A stretch of 64,000 bases of DNA, from contig NZ_JAUTAZ010000001.1 of assembly GCF_030818905.1 (NCBI RefSeq), forward strand, positions 2,418,001-2,482,000. The letters run 5' to 3'. The notes beneath the pieces are model-generated. The model worked only from the letters and a program-made list of their open reading frames with translations, made no database searches and was not told the origin of the DNA. Origin of the DNA: Microbacterium sp. SORGH_AS_0888. Its GTDB lineage: Bacteria; Actinomycetota; Actinomycetes; Actinomycetales; Microbacteriaceae. Below, piece after piece: positions 25,331 to 33,802 of this stretch. The position numbers and the translations under genes are program-made. The first letter of the stretch is position 1, and each line of letters starts with the position of its first letter.

Positions 25331-25809
25331 CGATTCAGCAGTTACTCGATCAAGCCACAGAACCGGATCAAAGGGCCGCGGAAGCCGTCGAGGAAGCTCC
25401 TCGCTCCCGCCTTTCTGCGTTGATCGCGTGTGCGCGTGAGCAGCGGATGGAGTCTGTGCCGTTCGAGATGGCGTTCGGTGAGACGGTCGTTGAGGTCGTG
25501 TTGACGGAGGTGCGCGGCTTCGAGTGGTGCGATCTGACGGCTACTGCGCCTCCCCGTCCGGGCAATACCGAGGATGTCCGAATTGGTGCGAACACGGACA
25601 CGGTGCTCGCACGGTTCCCGGTCGACCGGATCGTTATCGACGGGGAACATCCAACGGCCGAGGAGTGGGTGCAGGTCGTGGCGTTGATCGCGGCACCGTT
25701 CCGGTCAGACATTGTGGCCGCGCTGTGGTGGATTCACTGGGGCCGGCACGTGCAACAGCTGAAGGCTGCGACCGCGGCGAAGAACGAGAAGGAGGCCTCT
25801 GATGGCTGA
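25327..25809 (+). CDS. Tail-assembly-chaperone-like protein
   Basis: A 160-residue protein placed directly before the tape measure gene and overlapping it by 8 nt, the standard site for tail assembly chaperones (lambda G-like). Its composition fits: FGETVVEVVLTEVRGFEWCDLTATAPP, then FPVDRIVIDGEHPTAEEWVQVVALIAAPFRSDIVAALWWIHWG. No second frame with an obvious slippery site for a G-T fusion was found. Such proteins coat the tape measure until tail-tube assembly. Assignment is mainly positional. Confidence 0.55.
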   Translation: MTIQQLLDQATEPDQRAAEAVEEAPRSRLSALIACAREQRMESVPFEMAFGETVVEVVLTEVRGFEWCDLTATAPPRPGNTEDVRIGANTDTVLARFPVDRIVIDGEHPTAEEWVQVVALIAAPFRSDIVAALWWIHWGRHVQQLKAATAAKNEKEASDG

Positions 25810-28333
25810 TCGCGTAGTTAAGGTCACCCTGTCCGCTCAGGTGGCGGAGTACAAGAAGGGCATGCTCGAGGCCGCGCAGGCGACCCGGACGGTGGGGACG
25901 GAGGGTGAGAAGCTGGCGCAGTCGCGGGCCGCGTTCGACGCGGTCGGGAAAGCGGGGGTCGCGATGGGTGCGGTCATCGCCGCGGGCGTGGGTGTGGCGA
26001 TCGCGAAGTTCGCGGAGTTCGACGCGGCGATGTCGAACGTGGAGGCAGCGACCGGTGAGACGGCAGAGAACATGGATGCCCTCCGGAAGGCCGCTATCGA
26101 CGCGGGCGCGTCGACGGTGTTCTCTGCGACGGACGCGGCTGGTGCGATCGAGGAGCTCGCGAAGGCGGGCCTGAGCACTCAGCAGATCCTCACCGGCGGG
26201 CTGAATGGTGCGCTTGCTCTCGCGGCCGCGGGGCAGATGTCGGTCGCGGACGCTGCGCAGACCGCCGCGATCGCGACAAAGCAGTTCGCTCTGGAAGGCA
26301 AAGACGTCCCTCACGTGGCGGACCTGCTCGCGGCGGGCGCGGGTAAGGCTGTCGGGGATGTCAGCGACCTGTCGCAGGCTCTGAACCAGGCGGGTCTTGT
26401 CGCGCACGGTGCGGGGCAGTCGATCGAGGACACCACGGGTGTGCTCGCCGCTTTCGCCGACGCCGGTCTCCTTGGCTCCGATGCTGGCACGTCGCTGAAG
26501 ACCGCGATTATCGCCCTGCAGGCGCCGACGGACAAGTCCCGGGCGGTGATGGACCAGTACGGGCTGAGCTTCTACGACGGCACCGGCAAGATGCTCTCCT
26601 TCACCCAGATCGCGGGGCAGCTGCAGACCAAGCTCGGGGGCTTGTCGGATGAGCAGCGTAACGCCGCCCTCGCTCAGGTCTTCGGAAACGACGCCCTCCG
26701 GTCGGCGAACGTGCTCTACCAGCAGGGCGCGGCGGGTATCCAGCGGTACATCGACCAGACCAACGACGCCGGCTACGCGGCCGAGCAAGCCCGGAAACGC
26801 CTCGACAACTTGCGGGGCGATCTCGAGGCCCTCTCGGGAGCGCTGGATTCGGCCCTGATCCAGACCGGGTCGGGGGCGAACGAGACGCTCCGGACGGTCA
26901 CGCAGGCGCTCACGGGCTTGGTGCAGATGTACTCCGATCTTCCCGAGCCTGTCCAGCATGCGGTGCTCGCGATCGGCGGGGTGACCGCCGCGGTGGCGCT
27001 CGCGGGTGGGACGGCGATGCTCGCGGTCCCGAAGTTCATCGAACTGAAAGCCACGATCGACGGTGCAGGGATCTCGATGAAGTCTCTCGGCCTGAGTGCG
27101 GGAGGTGCCGGGCTTGCTCTGGCTGGTCTGCTGACGATCGTTGTCGGGATCGCGCAGAAGCAGGCCGAGGCCCGCGCCCAGGCCCAGGCGCAGGCGTACG
27201 CGGACACCCTCGAGGATGGGACGCTGCGGGTCACGGAGGCGACGAAGAAGCTCGCCGCGGAGAACCTGTCCAAGACCCCGGGCATGTGGGACAACCTGTT
27301 CGGGAAGATCAGCGGCCCCGGGTCGGTGCTCGACTCGGCGGAGAAGCTGCACCTGAGCCTGTCCACGGTCACCGACGCTGCGGTCGGGTCGTCGAAAGCG
27401 ATCGAGCAGCTCAGCCCCTACCTGAAACGGATCAGGGAGGACTCCGGGTTCGCCGCCGATGAAGCGAACCGGCTCGGCCTGTCTCAGCAAGACCTCGAAC
27501 GCGCCGCGTTGAAGGTCCAGTCCGGGGTGCAGGGCGAAGCGGACTCCCTCGACGAAGCCGCCCGCCTCGCGAAGCAGAAAGAACAAGCCACCCAGGGCGT
27601 CACCGACGCGACGGAGAAGTCCGCTCAGGGTGCCCAGAGCGCCGCGCAGCAGTACCTCGCCGAAGGCGACGCGGTCGACAACCTCGCCTCCGAGCTCGAC
27701 AAACTCGTCGACCAGATCAACAAAGCCAACGGTGTCGGGCAGGACGCGATCACCAAGAACATCGACTACCAGGACGCGGTCGCCAAACTCGACGAACAGA
27801 TCAGGAAAGCCACAGAAGGCACCGACGGGTACGCGACCACCCTGGACGTCACCACCCAGGCCGGCAGGGACAACATGGACCTGATCGTCGACCTCGCCGA
27901 GAAGTCCCAAGCAGCCGCGAAAGCACAGTTCGACCTCGACTCGAACACCGACGCCTACCGGGCCACCCTCGAAGCCGGCCGGCAAGCACTCATCGACCGC
28001 GCCACCCAACTCGGCTACAACACCGAACAAGCCACCGCGCTCGCGGACCAGATCTACCGCATCCCCTCCCAAACCGAGTGGAACGTCATCGCCAACACCG
28101 CCGCCGCGACCACCGAAATGGTCGCCTGGCTCAACCAATGGCAAGGCCGGACCGTCACCCTCGAAGCCGTCATGTCCGCCCAACCCGCCGGCTACCAGCA
28201 GATCTTCGGACCCGCACCGAACGCCAACGGAGGTCTCTACGACTACACCTCTCCCGCCACCGCCTACGCGCCCGGAGACCTCATCACCCTGCCGACCCAC
28301 CACCTCATCCCCCTGGAAGGAATGCCCCTGTGA
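25802..28333 (+). CDS. Phage tail tape measure protein
   Basis: An 843-residue tape measure protein of the TP901 type. It starts MADRVVKVTLSAQVAEYKKGM; the conserved domain (about residues 45-400) includes AKFAEFDAAMSNVEAATGETAENMDALRKAAIDAGASTVFSATDAAGAIEELAKAG and a central hydrophobic stretch (VLAIGGVTAAVALAGGTAMLAV, then GLALAGLLTIVVGIA). Long helical Ala/Gln-rich regions follow. These proteins set tail length and help DNA delivery. By the family rule of about 0.15 nm per residue it would specify a tail of roughly 125 nm. It is intact, yet no tail-tube, terminator or tip genes are in the element. Confidence 0.95.
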   Translation: MADRVVKVTLSAQVAEYKKGMLEAAQATRTVGTEGEKLAQSRAAFDAVGKAGVAMGAVIAAGVGVAIAKFAEFDAAMSNVEAATGETAENMDALRKAAIDAGASTVFSATDAAGAIEELAKAGLSTQQILTGGLNGALALAAAGQMSVADAAQTAAIATKQFALEGKDVPHVADLLAAGAGKAVGDVSDLSQALNQAGLVAHGAGQSIEDTTGVLAAFADAGLLGSDAGTSLKTAIIALQAPTDKSRAVMDQYGLSFYDGTGKMLSFTQIAGQLQTKLGGLSDEQRNAALAQVFGNDALRSANVLYQQGAAGIQRYIDQTNDAGYAAEQARKRLDNLRGDLEALSGALDSALIQTGSGANETLRTVTQALTGLVQMYSDLPEPVQHAVLAIGGVTAAVALAGGTAMLAVPKFIELKATIDGAGISMKSLGLSAGGAGLALAGLLTIVVGIAQKQAEARAQAQAQAYADTLEDGTLRVTEATKKLAAENLSKTPGMWDNLFGKISGPGSVLDSAEKLHLSLSTVTDAAVGSSKAIEQLSPYLKRIREDSGFAADEANRLGLSQQDLERAALKVQSGVQGEADSLDEAARLAKQKEQATQGVTDATEKSAQGAQSAAQQYLAEGDAVDNLASELDKLVDQINKANGVGQDAITKNIDYQDAVAKLDEQIRKATEGTDGYATTLDVTTQAGRDNMDLIVDLAEKSQAAAKAQFDLDSNTDAYRATLEAGRQALIDRATQLGYNTEQATALADQIYRIPSQTEWNVIANTAAATTEMVAWLNQWQGRTVTLEAVMSAQPAGYQQIFGPAPNANGGLYDYTSPATAYAPGDLITLPTHHLIPLEGMPL

Positions 28334-28992
28334 CCCTCGTCATCTTCGACCAGCGCGACGACTCCGCCATGATCGTCACCGACACCCTCATCAGCGACCA
28401 CAACGACCAGACCCCAATCGGGTTCGCCTCGAAAGTGATCCCCCTCCCGCACCTGAACCTCGCCATGGTCTCCATGGGAACGTCGCAGTTCGGCTGGCTG
28501 TGGGAGGACTACGTCCGCCGCATCCCTCACTCCATCCGCGACATCGACGACCTCAACCACACCGCGCCCAACGTCCTCCGCACCTTCTGGACCGAGTACA
28601 CCGCCGAGCGCGGCACCCACACCGACGAACGCATCTGCATCATCGGCTACCCGGACGGCTCCGACAAGATTGTCCGGTACGCCTACGACTCCGCCACCAA
28701 CTTCGAACCCGAACGATTCGACACCCCCGGCATGTGGACGCAGCCCCGGCCTCAAACATTCACCATCGACCGGTGGGGCGACCAAGACGACATCATCGAC
28801 ATCGCCACACGATTCCGAAACGAAAACCCCAACACCATCGGCGGGCACATTCACGCCACTATCATCCTCAACCACCAGATCCGCACCACCGTCATCGGCT
28901 GTTTCCCTGACCACGAGCGCTGCGAGGACGAAGATCGTGACCGATCATCGCCATCACGGCGGGTTCGAGGGGGCGTTTCGGCGTTTCAGTGA
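28330..28992 (+). CDS. Proteasome/HslV-like Ntn-hydrolase-fold protein
   Basis: A 220-residue protein from GTG 28330 (GTGA overlap with the tape measure stop). Removal of Met leaves Thr first: TLVIFDQRDDSAMIVTDTL. Numbering from it, Asp17 falls exactly where HslV and proteasome beta subunits have their catalytic Asp17, and SKV places Lys34 beside their Lys33. LNLAMVSMGTSQFGWLWEDYV follows like the HslV strand-turn-helix, and ERICIIGYPDGSDKIVRYAYD like the later sheet. I infer a self-sufficient Thr-hydrolase fold. The last 25 residues look degraded. Partner of the tape measure by coupling. Confidence 0.65.
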   Translation: MTLVIFDQRDDSAMIVTDTLISDHNDQTPIGFASKVIPLPHLNLAMVSMGTSQFGWLWEDYVRRIPHSIRDIDDLNHTAPNVLRTFWTEYTAERGTHTDERICIIGYPDGSDKIVRYAYDSATNFEPERFDTPGMWTQPRPQTFTIDRWGDQDDIIDIATRFRNENPNTIGGHIHATIILNHQIRTTVIGCFPDHERCEDEDRDRSSPSRRVRGGVSAFQ

Positions 28993-29411
28993 GTTGCGTC
29001 CGAAAGCAGAGGTAGCAGAGGTCGCACCGGGTCCCACATCGCGCGCACGTCGTCGTCGTGGAAGTTCGCCCATGTCGAACCTCGGTCTGATGCGCGGTGT
29101 CCCATCTGGAGCGCCAAAGTGAGGCGCGGCAGCACCTTCCCTTTCTCGGCGATGTCCGCAGAAAGGGTGTCCAGGATGACCGCCTCCGGATGATCTGTCC
29201 CCGGAATGAAGGTGACGTAGGGTTGGTCGTCACCGAGGTTGAGCCAGGATGTGCTCCCGGGGTTATAGCCGTCATCTGACCGTTTGTCGCCGTCCAAGAG
29301 GGCGATGGCGAAGTACTTGCGGGCAGGGTTATTGAGGTTGTTGTGCCTGGCTTGGTCGCGCGCAGGGGATGCGCCGCCGCGCTTACCCGCTGGAAAGCTC
29401 CGCGACGCCAT
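28986..29411 (-). CDS. Hypothetical moron protein
   Basis: A 141-residue protein on the opposite strand, overlapping the Ntn-like gene end by 7 nt. After a basic N-terminus (MASRSFPAGKRGGASPARDQARH) it has ARKYFAIALLDGDKRSDDGYNPGSTSWLNLGDDQPYVTFIPGTDHPEAVILDTL. No family recognised. Ribosome site is weak, so the start is uncertain. It follows the 47-residue gene by 15 nt. Confidence 0.55.
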   Translation of the reverse strand: MASRSFPAGKRGGASPARDQARHNNLNNPARKYFAIALLDGDKRSDDGYNPGSTSWLNLGDDQPYVTFIPGTDHPEAVILDTLSADIAEKGKVLPRLTLALQMGHRASDRGSTWANFHDDDVRAMWDPVRPLLPLLSDATH

Positions 29412-29426
29412 CCCACGGAGTAGGGG

Positions 29427-29570
29427 CTACTGGCCCCACCACTCGCGGATGCGGTCCCGTTCGGCGTTCTTTGCGTTGATCTCCGCGACCGCGGATTCGG
29501 TGACGGTGTAGTGGTCGGGGTTCCCGTCGATCTCGTCGATAGACGGGACCATAGATTCCTGATCAGCCAT
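29427..29570 (-). CDS. Small hypothetical protein
   Basis: A 47-residue frame from ATG 29570 with GGAAGGG 9 nt upstream; a start 54 nt earlier is possible but lacks this site. Reads MADQESMVPSIDEIDGNPDHY and ends NAERDRIREWWGQ, acidic then helical. It leads the leftward pair with the 141-residue gene. Nothing else can be said of its role. Confidence 0.5.
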   Translation of the reverse strand: MADQESMVPSIDEIDGNPDHYTVTESAVAEINAKNAERDRIREWWGQ

Positions 29571-29672
29571 GGTGTCGTGCCCTTCCGGAGCGGGTGTTGG
29601 GCTCGCGACCCTACACCCCGTCACCGATACCGTACGGCCCCGGCTGCCTCTACGAAGGTAGCCGGGGGATCG

Positions 29673-29840
29673 TCACCGTCGCCGACAAGCCGTGGATCCC
29701 TTGCTCATCCGCACCGGGATCTCCGTGACCTCCCACCCCTGAGGGGGCTGCGCCTCAACGAGCCGCGCAAGTTCCGCGGTCGACGCGCCTTCGACTTCGA
29801 TGGTGCGGGTCTCGCCAGGGCGGATAAGTCCGATCAACAC
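29673..29840 (-). CDS. Small hypothetical protein, start uncertain
   Basis: About 55 residues from GTG 29840: VLIGLIRPGETRTIEVEGASTAELARLVEAQPPQGWEVTEIPVRM. The beta-alpha-beta spacing and good residue use make it likely to be real, but no ATG or clear ribosome site precedes it; the frame stays open further upstream (HHFPRHPWADW). It occupies the otherwise empty stretch 29571-29912. Confidence 0.4.
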   Translation of the reverse strand: MLIGLIRPGETRTIEVEGASTAELARLVEAQPPQGWEVTEIPVRMSKGSTACRRR

Positions 29841-29912
29841 CCAATCAGCCCACGGATGTCGAGGGAAGTGGTGCTGTATGGCGCACGCGCGCCGACTGGC
29901 ATACTCGACGGC

Positions 29913-30578
29913 ATGAGCACGGGGGCGCCTGCGGGCTGGTATCCGAACGGTGACTACGAGACGTACTGGGATGGGTCCCAATGGACCGACCAGCACCGTC
30001 CGAAGACGGACGCCGGGGACGAAGAGCCAGAGGCAACCAATCTGCGTCTCGGAGACGGGCGCTCGGCTCCGCTTCTCGATTTCGTATCGCACATCGCGGG
30101 CAAGAATGCACGGGTGTTCGTGTGGCCGGACCGGATCGAGTGGCAGTGGCGCGGTCGTCTCGGTGCCGGAGCGAAGGCCGGTCTGGCTGTGATGACGCTC
30201 GGAGTGTCGTACGCGAAGACGGGCTTCACTCGCAAACAGTCGAGCGAGATCATCCCGATCCGATCGATCACGTCCGTCACCTCGAAGAAGGGCAAGGGCT
30301 TCCAGACGATCGTTCAGGTGATCACGGCGGGGAACACGATCGATATGCGCATCGGGCATGCGGAGGCGGAGCAGATCAAGTCGACGTTGATGCAGCTCGT
30401 CAACGGTTCCTACCAACCGCCCGTGCATGTGTCTTCACCTACGCCCACGGTCGCTCCTGCCGTGCCCCAACCGGACTACGTGGGTCAGCTGCAACAGCTA
30501 GCCACGCTGCGTGACGCGGGGATCCTCACCGAAGACGAGTTCGCGGCGAAGAAAGCCGAGATCCTCGCCCGGATGTAA
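29913..30578 (+). CDS. DUF2510 / PH-like / SHOCT domain protein
   Basis: A 221-residue protein with three small domains. Residues 7-25 are a DUF2510 motif (GWYPNGDYETYWDGSQWTDQ). Residues about 60-150 resemble a bacterial PH-like domain (RVFVWPDRIEWQWRG, SSEIIPIRSITSVTSKKGKGFQTIVQVITAGNTIDMRI). The C-terminus is a SHOCT helix pair (QLQQLATLRDAGILTEDEFAAKKAEILARM). Such proteins are common in actinobacteria and their phages; SHOCT often mediates oligomerisation or membrane association. Role in the element unknown. Confidence 0.85.
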   Translation: MSTGAPAGWYPNGDYETYWDGSQWTDQHRPKTDAGDEEPEATNLRLGDGRSAPLLDFVSHIAGKNARVFVWPDRIEWQWRGRLGAGAKAGLAVMTLGVSYAKTGFTRKQSSEIIPIRSITSVTSKKGKGFQTIVQVITAGNTIDMRIGHAEAEQIKSTLMQLVNGSYQPPVHVSSPTPTVAPAVPQPDYVGQLQQLATLRDAGILTEDEFAAKKAEILARM

Positions 30579-30639
30579 CATCCGTGGCGTGGGGAACCCG
30601 ATGCTCGTCCGCGCGCTGCAGCGCTACCGCGTGCGCCGA

Positions 30640-31218
30640 TCAGTCCTGCTTAGTCCACGTGCCGCAACTGTTCGAAGAGAAGACCTCGCCGTCTCGAAGA
30701 GTGACGGTAGCGGTGCCCGACTTCACGATGTTGTTGTCCACGATGTCGGCGTCAGATGCCGTGCTGGTCTTCCAGACGTAGTAGCACCGGCCAGACGTGA
30801 TGGTGCCGGTCGTGTAGACGCCGGGCGCAGTGTTCTTGCCGACGAGCCGGATGCCTTCACCAAAGCTGTTCGCCGCTACCTGCTGCTCGGTTTTCTTCAC
30901 TGCGGCTTCGCGTGCGGCGACATCGGCCTCGCGTTTGGCTATGTCTTGCTTCGCGCTCGCGAGGGCGGCCTCAGCGTTCGCGCGTCGGCTTCCCTCAGTG
31001 GCCTGGTCCTTCTTAGCCTGGTCTACGTCCGACGCCAGCGCCGCGATCTGGTTGCCCTGCCCGATCACCATCGGGAGCAAGGTCCCGACGGAAGCGCCAA
31101 CACCCACCACTAGCGCGACGGCCACAGCGATGGCGACAGTCGTGAGCCTCACTGTCCGGTCGCGGAGCGGAGGCTTCGACGCGTCCACCTCGGGCACAGC
31201 GGCTTCCGATTCGCTCAT
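30640..31218 (-). CDS. Membrane-anchored coiled-coil protein
   Basis: A 192-residue protein with GAGGGGGA ahead of ATG. One membrane segment (TTVAIAVAVALVVGVGASVGTLLPMVIG, about 26-53), then an extracellular coiled coil (about 55-112, alternating ASDVDQAKKDQATEG, SAKQDIAKREADVAAREAAVKKTEQQV), then a small Cys-paired beta domain (GEGIRLVGKNTAPGVYTTGTITSGRCYYVWKT to SSNSCGTW), seen in many actinobacterial and phage surface proteins. Possibly displayed by the lysogen to modify phage adsorption (inference). Confidence 0.8.
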   Translation of the reverse strand: MSESEAAVPEVDASKPPLRDRTVRLTTVAIAVAVALVVGVGASVGTLLPMVIGQGNQIAALASDVDQAKKDQATEGSRRANAEAALASAKQDIAKREADVAAREAAVKKTEQQVAANSFGEGIRLVGKNTAPGVYTTGTITSGRCYYVWKTSTASDADIVDNNIVKSGTATVTLRDGEVFSSNSCGTWTKQD

Positions 31219-31385
31219 GTTCTCCCCCTCAGAGTGTGAGGCTGAGCATAGCGGTCAAGGCCGGAACACGATGTCGCACTCGGGCGCGACGGCGGCTGGA
31301 TCGGGCGCGGGGTGGCCGCGCCGGGCCCGTGAGCTGTGCTCATTCATCCGCGTTCGGACAATACTCGTCGTGCCAACGTAACGGA

Positions 31386-31764
31386 ATGGAAGTCGCAAGC
31401 GTTGAAGGCGCTATCCTGCACCGCACCGTAGGTCAGCACTTCTATCTGCCATCACGGAGCTTCACTGATCCCGCGCCGGACGGCATCCTGAGCATCTGCG
31501 ACGAGCACCGCGAAGCCAGCCCACGCGGACCCCGACTGGGACGGGGTCGGGGACTCCACCGTCGTCGCCATCGTTGTGGGGTGGAATGGCGGCGAGGACC
31601 GCGCGGAAGAGGCGGACGTCGCGCTCCATGCTCTCGGCGACGAGTGCCCGCGGATCGTCGTGACCCCGGTGGATGGCGGCCGGACCAGGGCTGTCCTCGA
31701 CACCGCCTCCGCCCGACGCCTCGCGGACGCTGTCACCGCCACAATCCACGCCCTGCCCGCCTGA
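31386..31764 (+). pseudogene. Possible frameshifted small gene
   Basis: From ATG 31386 one frame reads MEVASVEGAILHRTVGQHFYLPSRSFTDPAPDGILSICDEHRE, then loses protein character. The neighbouring frame from about 31525 reads well to 31764 (DWDGVGDSTVVAIVVGWNGGEDRAEEADVALHALGDECPRIVVTP). A single-base change near 31510-31530 would join them. Alternatively the second part is a separate small gene from GTG 31576. Sequencing error cannot be excluded. Confidence 0.35.
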
Positions 31765-31816
31765 CTATCACCGCGCCCCCGGCGTCGCTCCGACTAGGAG
31801 GCGACGCTGGGGGCCG

Positions 31817-32137
31817 CTATTCATCGTGTATGCGGGTGAAGTCGTGCGTCCCGTGGACGAGCCCGTCGCGACGCTCGACGCCGAGCGGCACCCACGCTTC
31901 ACACTCGGGGAACGCGGCGAGGAGAGCGTCGCACAGCATCGCCGTCTCCGCGATCCGGTAGAAGCCGACCCATCGGCCGACGTCGGGGTCGAGGATGTCG
32001 TCGCGGCCGCGGCCGCGGCCGAGCTCGCGGACCTCGTCGATCACCGGGCCGGGATCGGACGTGAACTCGTTACGGGACAGAGCCGCGGAGATTGCGAGTC
32101 CGAGCAGCTTGTCGGGGCTGGGTGTGGACCGGGGCAT
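31817..32137 (-). CDS. Hypothetical moron protein
   Basis: A 106-residue protein, MPRSTPSPDKLLGLAISAALSRNEFTSDPGPVIDEVREL, then FYRIAETAMLCDALLAAFPECEAWVPLGVERRDGLVHG. Soluble, mixed alpha/beta, no family recognised. It lies 53 nt downstream of the Ltp-like gene and is read on the same strand. Confidence 0.5.
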   Translation of the reverse strand: MPRSTPSPDKLLGLAISAALSRNEFTSDPGPVIDEVRELGRGRGRDDILDPDVGRWVGFYRIAETAMLCDALLAAFPECEAWVPLGVERRDGLVHGTHDFTRIHDE

Positions 32138-32190
32138 CGGAGTGTCCTTCCTCCGGCCGGAACCACGATGCTACGCCGCGGCCACCGACA

Positions 32191-32934
32191 TCACAGCCCG
32201 TTGGCGGTGGCTCCGGCCTCGGCTTGCTCCTGGGTGAACTTCTCGAAGACGAGCTGCTCGATGAGACCGTCGCGCGAGAACCCCGTCATGTCGAGGTAGC
32301 TCTTCGCCTTACGGGCGGCCTGCTGATTCCAGTCGACGTTGAGGCTGTCGATCCCCACGGCCGCGTCGGAGGCGTCGAACTTCTCGAAGACGAGCTGGTC
32401 GATGAGCCCATCGCGCGAGAACCCGGTCATGTTCAAGTAGCTTTTCGCCTTGCTGGCCGCGTTCTTCTGCGCCACAGTCAGCGCCGGAGCGGCCGGAGCG
32501 GCCGGAGCCGCGGCCTCGGCCGTTGCTGCCGCGACCGGCGTCGACGAGGGTGCCGTGGAGGGCGTCTGAGCAACGGCAGTCTCGGCAACAGCGGGAGTCT
32601 CGGATGCAGCGGCCGCGGCCGTCTTCACCGCGCTGCTCACCGCAGACCCCACGCCCGCGAGGGATGCGATCGAGACGACGATCGCGATCAGCCACGCGAC
32701 CGCGCCGATACCGAGCCCGAGGCCTGCGAAGAGGCGCTTCCGGCCTTTGAGGACGAGGCCGATGATACCGAGCACGATGGCGGCGATCGCCGGCAGCCAC
32801 GCGATGAAACTCGCGAACGGAATCACCGCGAGCACGAAGGCGACGATGCCAACGATGAGAGCAGCCAAGCCGAGCCCATTGCCCTGCTTCTCTGCAGGTG
32901 CGGGCGGCTGGACGACGGGCTGCGGAACTGTCAT
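32191..32934 (-). CDS. Ltp-like membrane protein, superinfection-exclusion candidate
   Basis: A 247-residue surface protein. Residues about 20-108 hold three membrane segments (GLAALIVGIVAFVLAVIPFASFIAWLPAIAAIVLGIIGLVLKG and GAVAWLIAIVVSIASLAGVG), followed by an Ala/Pro/Thr spacer and two repeats of the Ltp type: AASKAKSYLNMTGFSRDGLIDQLVFEKF and ARKAKSYLDMTGFSRDGLIEQLVFEKF. In Streptococcus prophage TP-J34, Ltp with such repeats blocks DNA injection of other phages by acting on their tape measure protein. The same role here is an inference from that family. Confidence 0.85.
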   Translation of the reverse strand: MTVPQPVVQPPAPAEKQGNGLGLAALIVGIVAFVLAVIPFASFIAWLPAIAAIVLGIIGLVLKGRKRLFAGLGLGIGAVAWLIAIVVSIASLAGVGSAVSSAVKTAAAAASETPAVAETAVAQTPSTAPSSTPVAAATAEAAAPAAPAAPALTVAQKNAASKAKSYLNMTGFSRDGLIDQLVFEKFDASDAAVGIDSLNVDWNQQAARKAKSYLDMTGFSRDGLIEQLVFEKFTQEQAEAGATANGL

Positions 32935-33101
32935 GTTTCCCCCTGGTTGCGTCGAGAACGCCGAGCGGGCCGATCCCCGATTCGGCTGCGCTCAACCTAC
33001 TCCCTATGCGGCGGCTTTGCCGCGCCCGATCGCGGACGCTCCAGAGCTGCGCGAGAAAGCTCATGGCGTGGGGCCGCGAGACGTTCGACGATGCGTGAGC
33101 G

Positions 33102-33368
33102 TTAGACGTCGTCGGGTGCCTCTCGCCTCGCCCACTCCGCGAAGGTGAAAGAGACGTTCCAGCGTGCGTTCGCATGCTCCTCCAGCCAGTACGACAAGGT
33201 CAAAAGCGGGTGGGGGAGCCGCGCGAGTTCGCGTACCTCCTCGCTGTCTAGCGTTTCAGCTCCACTTCGGAGTTTTGCTTTGAGGGATGTCGAGAGCGCC
33301 GCCCACGCTTCGAGATACGCGGCTTCGATCTGCCGGGCGAGAGGGTCGTCGGCCGAGAACATGCTCAT
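33102..33368 (-). CDS. Hypothetical moron protein
   Basis: An 88-residue protein from ATG 33368 (a TTG 54 nt upstream is open). MSMFSADDPLARQIEAAYLEAWAALSTSLKAKL, then ARLPHPLLTLSYWLEEHANARWNVSFTFAEWARRE. Helical with conserved-looking aromatic residues; family unknown. The stretch 33369-33605 holds no other gene. Confidence 0.5.
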   Translation of the reverse strand: MSMFSADDPLARQIEAAYLEAWAALSTSLKAKLRSGAETLDSEEVRELARLPHPLLTLSYWLEEHANARWNVSFTFAEWARREAPDDV

Positions 33369-33605
33369 GACGCCAGCGTAAACGCGGACATCCCGGGATG
33401 ATGCCGCTTGCCAGTCGTGCAACAGATCGTCGACGTTCTCGGGGTCTGATCACGTTTATCACGGGAGTTTTCACTCGGGACTGCTGCAAGAGGCCGATGC
33501 TGGGCGGGGCGGCCTCTCACCGCGCACGCTGTCTAATGCGGTCAGCTGGGGCGATGTCGGAGGTTGGTGGTCTACTCTGAATCCCATCGAGCACAGGAGG
33601 ATGCC

Positions 33606-33791
33606 ATGGCACCCGTAATCGACGTCTCCCGTGAGAAGCTACTGGCTCGCCGCGTGGAGATCCTGCGACGTATTGAACTGAATGAGTCCGAGTTCGAGGC
33701 GGCGCGTGCCACCCGGAGTCTCTCGGCTGAGGAGTGGGAAGCGAAGGAAGAGCTCGACGAGATCGAGTTCCTCCTCGGTGCCGACGACTGA
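33606..33791 (+). CDS. Small acidic coiled-coil protein
   Basis: 61 residues with GGAGG 6 nt before ATG 33606. Reads MAPVIDVSREKLLARRVEILRRIELNESEFEAARATRSLSAEEWEAKEELDEIEFLLG: two amphipathic helices, acidic. It is 11 nt upstream of the 235-residue gene. A small acidic protein paired with a larger basic one is typical of toxin-antitoxin modules, but no toxin family is recognised. Confidence 0.65.
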   Translation: MAPVIDVSREKLLARRVEILRRIELNESEFEAARATRSLSAEEWEAKEELDEIEFLLGADD

Positions 33792-33802
33792 CCGGTCCGA
33801 GC

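Noticed and set aside
25327..25809. Programmed frameshift in the tail chaperone gene
   Set aside because: I found no slippery heptamer followed by a long open second frame; the gene runs straight into the tape measure start.
25634..28303. Long open frame (889 codons) on the minus strand
   Set aside because: It is antisense to the tape measure gene, whose own frame has clear family motifs. High GC leaves such shadow frames open.
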